A stretch of DNA of 64,000 bases from Xenorhabdus budapestensis (lineage in GTDB: Bacteria; Pseudomonadota; Gammaproteobacteria; Enterobacterales; Enterobacteriaceae): assembly GCF_002632465.1 (NCBI RefSeq), contig NZ_NIBS01000002.1:290481-354480 (forward strand). The letters are read 5' to 3'. Position 1 is the first letter of the stretch. Every line of letters begins with the position of its first letter. Shown piece by piece: positions 58,105 to 64,000 of the stretch. The position numbers were made by a program, and so were the translations under genes. The notes beneath the pieces are model-generated. The model worked only from the letters and a program-made list of their open reading frames with translations. It had not been told where the DNA came from and did no database searches.

Positions 58105-59295
58105 ATGTTTGAGAAAATCACAGCAGCTCCTGCCGACCCCATCCTTGGTTTAGCGGATAGTTTTAAAGTTGATCCCCGCGAAAATAAAATCAACTTGGGT
58201 ATTGGTGTCTACAAAGATGAAACCGGTAAAACCCCCGTCCTGACCACCGTTAAAAAAGCAGAAAAATTCCTGCTAGAAAATGAAACTACTAAAAATTATT
58301 TGGCAATTAGCGGATTACCGGAATTTGGTCGTGTAACTCAAGAACTGCTCTTCGGCAGCACCAGCGCTATCGTTACTGACAAACGCGCCCGTACTGTACA
58401 AAGCCCAGGCGGAACAGGTGCACTGCGTATTGCCGCTGATTTTATTGCTAAACAAACCAATGCCAAACGTGTTTGGATCAGCAACCCGACCTGGCCAAAC
58501 CATATAGGTGTTTTCACCAGCGCAGGTTTAGAGATCCGCGAATACAACTATTACGATGCAGAAAAACACGCACTGGACTTCGAAGGTATGCTGGCAAGTC
58601 TGTCTGAAGCACAGGCAGGTGATGTTGTTCTGCTGCATGGCTGCTGCCATAACCCAACCGGTATTGATCCAACCGCTGAACAGTGGCAGAAACTGGCAGA
58701 TTTATCTGCAGCAAATGGCTGGTTGCCTGTATTCGATTTCGCTTATCAGGGCTTTGCCAAAGGTCTGGATGAAGACGCCGAAGGTCTGCGCATTTTTGCC
58801 AAAAATCACAATGAACTGCTCGTTGCCAGCTCTTACTCCAAAAACTTCGGCCTGTACAATGAGCGTGTAGGCGCTTGTACCATCGTTGCAGCAGATAGTG
58901 ACACCGCAGAAAAAGCATTCAGTCAGGCGAAATCTATTGTTCGTACCAACTACTCTAACCCACCAGCGCATGGTGCATCTGTAGTAACAACCATTCTGTC
59001 CAACGAAGAACTGAAAGCAGAATGGGTTCAGGAATTGGCAACAATGCGCGAACGTATTCAACGTATGCGTCAGTTGTTTGTAAACACTTTGCAAGAAAAA
59101 GGGACAAAACAAGATTTCAGCTTCATCATCGCTCAAAATGGTATGTTCTCATTTAGTGGTCTGACTAAAGAACAAGTTGAGCGCCTGCGTGAAGAATATG
59201 CCGTATATGCGGTCAGCTCTGGCCGTATTAACGTAGCAGGCTTAACACTGGAGAACATGGTTCCACTGTGTGAAGCTATCGTTGCCGTGCTTTAA
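58105..59295 (+). CDS. aspC: Aspartate aminotransferase AspC
   Basis: PLP-dependent transaminase interconverting aspartate and oxaloacetate with 2-oxoglutarate/glutamate. 396 residues, identical in length to E. coli AspC. PLP lysine K246 in [15 protein letters not shown]; other active-site motifs [34 protein letters not shown] and FDFAYQGF are clear. It follows the porin gene with its own leader. Confidence 0.97.
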   Translation: MFEKITAAPADPILGLADSFKVDPRENKINLGIGVYKDETGKTPVLTTVKKAEKFLLENETTKNYLAISGLPEFGRVTQELLFGSTSAIVTDKRARTVQSPGGTGALRIAADFIAKQTNAKRVWISNPTWPNHIGVFTSAGLEIREYNYYDAEKHALDFEGMLASLSEAQAGDVVLLHGCCHNPTGIDPTAEQWQKLADLSAANGWLPVFDFAYQGFAKGLDEDAEGLRIFAKNHNELLVASSYSKNFGLYNERVGACTIVAADSDTAEKAFSQAKSIVRTNYSNPPAHGASVVTTILSNEELKAEWVQELATMRERIQRMRQLFVNTLQEKGTKQDFSFIIAQNGMFSFSGLTKEQVERLREEYAVYAVSSGRINVAGLTLENMVPLCEAIVAVL

Positions 59296-59324
59296 TTTTC
59301 ATAAGGTACATAAAGCATCCTGAT

Positions 59325-59353
59325 AATAAAGCCGCTTGGTTAGCGGCTTTATT
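59325..59353. terminator. Bidirectional terminator between aspC and ycbL
   Basis: Perfect 12 bp arms AATAAAGCCGCT and AGCGGCTTTATT, 5 nt loop, T-run on the plus strand; serves two convergent genes. Confidence 0.92.
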
Positions 59354-59399
59354 ATTTTTACCTCAAAACCCTCTGGGTCTGAAAATTTATCGCTCAGTT

Positions 59400-60026
59400 T
59401 TACAAAAAAGGGTTAGTTTTTCGCTCATGACCCAATGTTGACATTGGCCCATGTCCGGGAATGAATTGGTAATCATCGCCCAAAGGTAACACTTTTTCTT
59501 TAATAGATTGGATCAACTCATCATAATTTCCACTCGGAAAATCCGTGCGCCCGATACTACCTTTAAATAGTACATCTCCCATCGAGATTAACTTCTCAGC
59601 ATGATTGGAAAAGATGATATGCCCTGGTGTATGCCCCGGACAATGCAAAACAGAAAGTTGGATATTGCCAATTTGTAATGTATCTCCTTCATCCAGCCAA
59701 CGTTCAGGGGTAAAAGATGGGCATTCTTTGACACCAAACATTTGACATTGAACCTCTAATGCTTCTATCCAATAAGCATCGGCTTTATGCGGGCCATGAA
59801 CTGGCACATTAAAATAAGTAGCAATATCAACAGTTGCACCAACATGATCAAAGTGACCATGTGTCAGTAAAATTTGGGTTAACTTTATCCCCCGACGTTC
59901 TATTTCAGATATCAGCCTTTCAGCTTCACCACCGGGGTCAACAATTGCAGCCTCCAGAGTTTCCTCGCACCAGATCAACGTACAATTCTGCATCGCAGCG
60001 GTGACAGGCATAATGTGGTATTTCAT
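59400..60026 (-). CDS. ycbL: YcbL/GloC-type metallo-beta-lactamase-fold hydrolase (type II glyoxalase)
   Basis: Hydroxyacylglutathione hydrolase family (E. coli YcbL is called GloC). From ATG 60026 it has 208 residues. The metal-binding HxHxDH is THGHFDHVG, with further histidines in [13 protein letters not shown], the bridging aspartate in [17 protein letters not shown] and FIPGHGP. A GTG six codons upstream is in frame but includes the GGAG ribosome binding site, so 60026 is preferred. It lies after mepK in the order ldtD-mepK-ycbL seen in E. coli. Confidence 0.93.
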   Translation of the reverse strand: MKYHIMPVTAAMQNCTLIWCEETLEAAIVDPGGEAERLISEIERRGIKLTQILLTHGHFDHVGATVDIATYFNVPVHGPHKADAYWIEALEVQCQMFGVKECPSFTPERWLDEGDTLQIGNIQLSVLHCPGHTPGHIIFSNHAEKLISMGDVLFKGSIGRTDFPSGNYDELIQSIKEKVLPLGDDYQFIPGHGPMSTLGHERKTNPFL

Positions 60027-60076
60027 TGTATTGCTTAACTCCACAATCAGGACAAATTCTTAATATACCTAATAAA

Positions 60077-60118
60077 TTTTCAAGTTGTAGCGCAGCAAAC
60101 AGAGAGGCAACTTGAAAA
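60077..60118. repeat. Short palindromic repeat between mepK and ycbL
   Basis: Arms TTTTCAAGTTG (60077-60087) and CAACTTGAAAA (60108-60118) are perfect complements; the core is TAGCGCAGCAAACAGAGAGG. It looks like an internally deleted version of the element at 32683-32810. Confidence 0.7.
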
Positions 60119-60136
60119 ATGAAAGATATAATAAGA

Positions 60137-60685
60137 TTACCACGTCCTGATCAGTCCTGTATCAATATGAATAAAATTACTTTTTGGATAGAACCCTACT
60201 CCACCTGCTCTCATCTTCAATGCCGCCTTACGAATATGTGTCAGCCCTACCCCATCAATATGAAAATCCATTGCCTGACCACAGGTATGATAACTGTGTT
60301 TTGCCACGCCAGAGCTTTTATGGCGCAACATATTATTAGTCTTTAATGAACGATAGCCCGATACCAATTGAATAGATTTATTTATTCCCATCATCATTTG
60401 TAGTAAGTAGATCTGGTTAAATAACTCCGGATCAATTGTTTTGATTTCATTTTGGCGATAATCACGGAATAAATAATTTAGGCGAGTAAGTTCGGACTTA
60501 TTATAATGACGACCGTCAAAAAATTCGGCCTTAATGGTTTCTCCGGTATGGAGATTATCTATACGTAGGCTTCTGGGGCGTGGAATTGTCAATGTAGCTA
60601 GTGCATGTTGAGGTAATAAACCTAACCCCAATGCAACCATACCTACGCCAAGCCACTTACGGCGGTTATGATCAATATTATTCAT
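60137..60685 (-). CDS. mepK: MepK (YcbK), murein endopeptidase with Tat signal
   Basis: DUF882/peptidase M15-like periplasmic enzyme; E. coli MepK cleaves 3-3 crosslinks in peptidoglycan. 182 residues, with a twin-arginine signal (NRRKWLGVGMVALGLGLLP, cleavage near ALA). The M15 zinc motif is visible as SSGVAKHSYHTCGQAMDFHI with further conserved FIHIDTG near the end. It lies downstream of the L,D-transpeptidase gene ldtD, which makes the 3-3 crosslinks that MepK cuts. A 331 bp gap with a terminator hairpin separates them. Confidence 0.93.
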   Translation of the reverse strand: MNNIDHNRRKWLGVGMVALGLGLLPQHALATLTIPRPRSLRIDNLHTGETIKAEFFDGRHYNKSELTRLNYLFRDYRQNEIKTIDPELFNQIYLLQMMMGINKSIQLVSGYRSLKTNNMLRHKSSGVAKHSYHTCGQAMDFHIDGVGLTHIRKAALKMRAGGVGFYPKSNFIHIDTGLIRTW

Positions 60686-60939
60686 GTATTATGCCCTGCT
60701 ATTCTATGATTTATCCCCCATTGTCTTTCAAGATATGGCTTTATTCTTTATTGATTACATCTTGAAATCCATAGAGGTGTATGGATAATTTCAAAACTAT
60801 ATTAACAATTATATTTAATTAATTAACAATACAACAACAGACAAAAAGTAGCTCCTATTATTTGATCAGATCAAGATAATTACGTTATAAGTAAAAGAAA
60901 AACAATCGGAAGGAATAAAAATGAGAGGCAGAAAAAATA

Positions 60940-60972
60940 GCAGTGAGGATATAAATTCCTTATCCTCACTGC
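60940..60972 (-). terminator. Terminator of ldtD
   Basis: Perfect 12 bp arms GCAGTGAGGATA and TATCCTCACTGC; on the minus strand the hairpin is followed by TATTTTTT. Confidence 0.85.
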
Positions 60973-61016
60973 ATAGATGCGATTATCAATTTCTTTCATT
61001 CATGATTTAATAAAAA

Positions 61017-62744
61017 TTATGGTGACAATGTATCCCGTTTGGTTACCAAGGCTTGGGACACCCGTTCAGATTTTTTTCTGGCATTACTATCATATTTATA
61101 GATATCTGCCCGATATTGAGGCTTTCCTTTTTCATCAATCCAAGCTGTCTGATAATAAAGGAATACTGGGATTTTTTTCGATATATTCACATACTTTGTT
61201 GTCCACGTTTTTAAAGAATTACTCACACGACTTTTATCCCAACCCGCATCTCCCAATAACATATTGGCCAATTCAGGTGCTTTGTTAACACGCACACAAC
61301 CTGAACTAACCGCTCTCATTTCTCGATTGAATGAAGCCTGATTTGGCGTGTCATGCAAATATATCGCCTCTGAATTTGGCATATTAAATTTAAATCGTCC
61401 TAATGAGTTAGTTGGGCCTGGAGCTTGCCGTATCCGATAAGGGAAATTGCCAGGTGTTATCACTCGCCAATTAATTGATGAGGGATTGATAACTGTAGCA
61501 TCACTATGCCAACTGGAAAAAACAGTATAACCACGGCTACGAAAATAATTGGGATCACGCATAGCTCTTGGTGCTATGTCTTTACGGGTCATACTGACAG
61601 GAACAGTCCAGGGAGGATTGATTACCACATTGTCCATCTCACTGCTCATAATCGGTGTCTTTCGGCTTGGGCGTCCAACAACAACTTTAGAAGTTAAAAC
61701 TTTCTCACCATCCAGATAATAAAATAACGAGTAATTCGGAATATTCACCAAAATCGCGGTGGGAAGATTGTCAGGAATGATGCGTAACCGCTGCATATTC
61801 AAAGCCATAATTCTGGCACGGGTTTGTGGCGTAGTATTTAACCATACTCTTGTAGACTGCCCAATAACACCATCAGCGGATAATCCATGTAAAGATTGGA
61901 AGCGTTTTACAGCAGCAACTAACTCTTTATTATAGAACTTATTTTCGGGCCTGACTGCTGATGACTCCAAAGTACCAGTTCGAATTAATATATTTCTTAA
62001 TACGGTGACACTTTTACTACTTTGTCCCGGTTTTAACATTTCTTTCATCGAAAATTCAGACCACGGCTGTTTATCCGATAATTGTTTTAGCATCTCACTG
62101 CGCATATTTTCATACATGGAATGAGCAGGAGATAATCCCGAAATATAACCACTAAGGCTATTACTAGAAATATGCTTTTGCCATTTATCAATTAAATCAT
62201 AAGAAGGTAAATCGATTTTATAAGGTGTTTTGCTATATAACCATGAATCCCCTTTCTTATGAATGTTATTAATAAAATGAAGATAACCTAGCATAGCATC
62301 AGATAGAATGACATCTCGCCCCATATCACTTAATTCAGGATAATTAAGTTGCACAAGCCATTTCCCAAATTGAGGCTGAAACCCAGCTAACGACAAATCA
62401 AATAATTGCCGTTCAAAATACTGTATAGCATTTTTATCCTGCCATAATGGCTTCATGTTATTTACCGAATATAATCTGGCTAATTGCTCAGAGAAAACAG
62501 GAGTTATTTTTTTCGGCAATAAGTTCTGTAATTGCTCCTTACTTTCTTCAAGAGAATTTGTTGAAAATACAGGAAATATCTGAGTAGAGGATATGTTGAT
62601 ATCTGCTTTTTTTTGCTCCCCTGACAATTGTTGGACATCATTTGCTATCAATCCATTTTGTTGATTTGCAAAGGTTCCCTCTGATACCACTAATATGCTA
62701 CAAATAAAAGAAAATTTCAGTAATCTTACCGTGTAATTTGCCAT
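61017..62744 (-). CDS. ldtD: L,D-transpeptidase LdtD (YcbB)
   Basis: Periplasmic enzyme that forms 3-3 (mDAP-mDAP) crosslinks in peptidoglycan. 575 residues: N-terminal signal or anchor (about 8-27), scaffold domain, peptidoglycan-binding domain (VTVLRNILIRTG, LSADGVIGQSTRVWLN, about 240-305), and a YkuD catalytic domain with H464 and the nucleophile C483 (MRAVSSGCVRVNKA). It is 40 residues shorter than E. coli YcbB (615). In E. coli mukB precedes it; here aphA does. Confidence 0.96.
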   Translation of the reverse strand: MANYTVRLLKFSFICSILVVSEGTFANQQNGLIANDVQQLSGEQKKADINISSTQIFPVFSTNSLEESKEQLQNLLPKKITPVFSEQLARLYSVNNMKPLWQDKNAIQYFERQLFDLSLAGFQPQFGKWLVQLNYPELSDMGRDVILSDAMLGYLHFINNIHKKGDSWLYSKTPYKIDLPSYDLIDKWQKHISSNSLSGYISGLSPAHSMYENMRSEMLKQLSDKQPWSEFSMKEMLKPGQSSKSVTVLRNILIRTGTLESSAVRPENKFYNKELVAAVKRFQSLHGLSADGVIGQSTRVWLNTTPQTRARIMALNMQRLRIIPDNLPTAILVNIPNYSLFYYLDGEKVLTSKVVVGRPSRKTPIMSSEMDNVVINPPWTVPVSMTRKDIAPRAMRDPNYFRSRGYTVFSSWHSDATVINPSSINWRVITPGNFPYRIRQAPGPTNSLGRFKFNMPNSEAIYLHDTPNQASFNREMRAVSSGCVRVNKAPELANMLLGDAGWDKSRVSNSLKTWTTKYVNISKKIPVFLYYQTAWIDEKGKPQYRADIYKYDSNARKKSERVSQALVTKRDTLSP

Positions 62745-63025
62745 AAGAGTTCACCTCGCTTTTTATGTATACCCCTCTTTTTCATGGAGACAGCTTCGTC
62801 GACTGCATTCATCAGCCTTAACACTGTACATGAAATTTTCTGGGTATATCTGGCTATCCAATGACTTATTCTAATTATCGGCAGAACTATTTTATCAGAA
62901 GAAAATAATAGTAATTATATACATAATTACTTATTAAGACAGAAAGATTTTTAATTATCTCCAATTACATGAGTCAAAAGAAATTTTTACTATAATAAAT
63001 TAGATTATGTTAATCCTAAAAAAGA

Positions 63026-63045
63026 AAAGGCACTTAAAGTGCCTT
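63026..63045 (-). terminator. Terminator of aphA
   Basis: Perfect 10 bp palindromic arms AAAGGCACTT and AAGTGCCTTT, 31 bp after the aphA stop, with T-rich DNA following on the minus strand. Confidence 0.85.
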
Positions 63046-63076
63046 TAATAAGAAATAAATATAATAAAATTTCATA

Positions 63077-63790
63077 TTAATATTCTGAGTTTATCACCAC
63101 CTCTTCTCCAAATTTACCTGCTTTAGGTAAAGGCTGATAAGAAGAATTGGATGCTCTCAGAATACGAATACCACGAATATTCAATTCACGGGCCGCAGCA
63201 ATATCAGCATCTGCATCCCCATAATAAATCTTCAGTTTATGATCTCTCATCCAGCTAATTTTATTATTCTTACCAAGATCATCACCAGCAAAAATAACAG
63301 GGTTCATTTTATCAGCAGGAATATGGAGATCTTCCTGTAAATATTTGGTAACTGTTTCTATTTTGGTTTTAGTGCGTCCAGTGATGAAGTAGACATCATC
63401 ACCCCGTTTCAAATGCATCCGCACCAAATCGATACCAACCTGTTTTGGCATACTGAACTTATCCCATTCATTATTCATTTTTTTCCAAAACTCTGGGTTT
63501 TTCAGATAGCTATGATCATTTGGCGAATATTCCAATTTACCCCGATAAAAACCGGGACTGGAAAACAATACCGTATCATCAATATCAAACCCGACGGCCA
63601 TTGGCGGCTGATTTTGCAAACTTTTTTCAATTTGCTCTACGGAGACCCAATGCACTGCCTGACGTTGAGAAAGCTCTACCGCCGTGACCCCTGAACTGAT
63701 TTGTTCTGGCATTTGTATTTTTGCCTGAGCTGTACCGTTTAAACCAACAGCAAGTACAATTGTACTAAATGCCAACATCACTTTACGCAT
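63077..63790 (-). CDS. aphA: Class B acid phosphatase AphA
   Basis: Periplasmic HAD-type nonspecific phosphatase/phosphotransferase acting on nucleotides. 237 residues, as in E. coli. Signal peptide ends TAQA (about residue 23). The catalytic motif VGFDIDDTVLFSSPGFYRGK has D69 (nucleophile) and D71; later motifs VYFITGRTKTK (T/S), and YGDADADIAAA (metal aspartates) follow. It is monocistronic. In E. coli aphA lies near tyrB and uvrA, so its place next to ldtD is a rearrangement or transposition. Confidence 0.95.
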   Translation of the reverse strand: MRKVMLAFSTIVLAVGLNGTAQAKIQMPEQISSGVTAVELSQRQAVHWVSVEQIEKSLQNQPPMAVGFDIDDTVLFSSPGFYRGKLEYSPNDHSYLKNPEFWKKMNNEWDKFSMPKQVGIDLVRMHLKRGDDVYFITGRTKTKIETVTKYLQEDLHIPADKMNPVIFAGDDLGKNNKISWMRDHKLKIYYGDADADIAAARELNIRGIRILRASNSSYQPLPKAGKFGEEVVINSEY

Positions 63791-63911
63791 CGTTTTTCCT
63801 TCTTATACCTTGGATGCCCAATGGCATGGAATAATAAGCACTCTTATCTCAATAAAATGAGACTCTATGCACATATTTCAAAACGTTATTATTATCTTTA
63901 TAAGTAAAAAT

Positions 63912-63957
63912 CCGCCTTCATAGAAGGCGGCTTTGACGCGGCCCCCTAAAAGGGGGC
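63912..63957. terminator. Two tandem hairpins near the right edge
   Basis: CCGCCTTC-ATA-GAAGGCGG (63912-63930) and GCCCCCT-AAA-AGGGGGC (63941-63957). They probably end transcription of a minus-strand gene that enters from the right. Confidence 0.7.
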
Positions 63958-64000
63958 TTAAACACTATTCTTCCAGCCCCAGCTGTATTTGTCTTTCTGC
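63958..64000 (-). other. Possible 3' end of an unidentified minus-strand gene
   Basis: Two minus-strand frames are open at the window edge: one ends KDKYSWGWKNSV with a stop at 63958, the other ends AERQIQLGLEE with a stop at 63965. The hairpins just downstream suggest a gene ends here. Too short to identify; synteny would predict mukB, but the sequence does not decide this. Confidence 0.3.

Overview
The window looks like a chromosomal segment of an AT-rich member of the Enterobacterales, family Morganellaceae, most likely Photorhabdus or the related Xenorhabdus. This is inferred from protein resemblance to Escherichia coli orthologues, from E. coli-like gene order with local gaps (no flhBA after cheZ, no ssu operon or ycbX near pyrD), and from a palindromic repeat family (about 32683-32810 and 60077-60118) that I recall from those genera. 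I cannot settle the species.

Layout. (1) 1-800: the 3' end of a Hin/Gin-type DNA invertase and a decayed alpha/beta hydrolase. (2) 965-13426, all minus strand: the flagellar master regulator flhDC, then motAB-cheAW, then two tandem chemoreceptors with cheR, cheB, cheY and cheZ. A perfect CRP half-site pair lies about 330 bp upstream of flhD, and a sigma-28 promoter lies before the second chemoreceptor. (3) 13463-18200: a long AT-rich, gene-poor stretch holding a heavily decayed MgtA/MgtB-type Mg2+ ATPase and a single-frameshift mgtC, that is, a dying mgtC-mgtB locus. (4) 18226-26000: cspC-like, ylaC-like, four identical-family tRNA-Asn genes each with its own promoter, pyrC, bssS, a LuxR-type regulator, trhO and lpxL. 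(5) 26000-34050: an accessory zone with phzF-like, lldD and ydeN-like genes mixed with remnants (DUF1543, NADAR, a P-loop kinase, an IS110 transposase). It contains a small lambda-like immunity module of cro and cI around three operators spaced exactly 24 bp, next to a DUF2335 membrane protein. (6) 34099-64000: a conserved core block matching the E. coli sxy-sulA-ompA-matP-ycbZ-fabA-rmf-pqiCBA-uup-rlmL-zapC-pyrD-pepN-pncB-asnS-ompF-aspC-ycbL-ycbK-ycbB order, with aphA placed after ycbB. Here sulA is frameshifted although its LexA box survives.

How the genes work together: flhDC drives the motility regulon, of which the stator (motAB) and the signalling pathway (cheAWRBYZ plus receptors) are adjacent. 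The core block mixes cell division and Ter-region control (sulA, zapC, matP), envelope maintenance (ompA, porin, pqiABC, ldtD, mepK, lpxL, fabA), pyrimidine and NAD supply (pyrC, pyrD, pncB) and translation (asnS, tRNA-Asn, rlmKL, trhO, rmf).

I did not find a clearly new multi-gene system. The most distinctive signals are the three-operator immunity switch with no surrounding prophage, the decaying mgtCB locus beside flhDC, the broken sulA, the pseudo-receiver LuxR protein, and an OmpA with three enlarged surface loops. All product names rest on recognition from memory of families and E. coli sequences; no database search was run.
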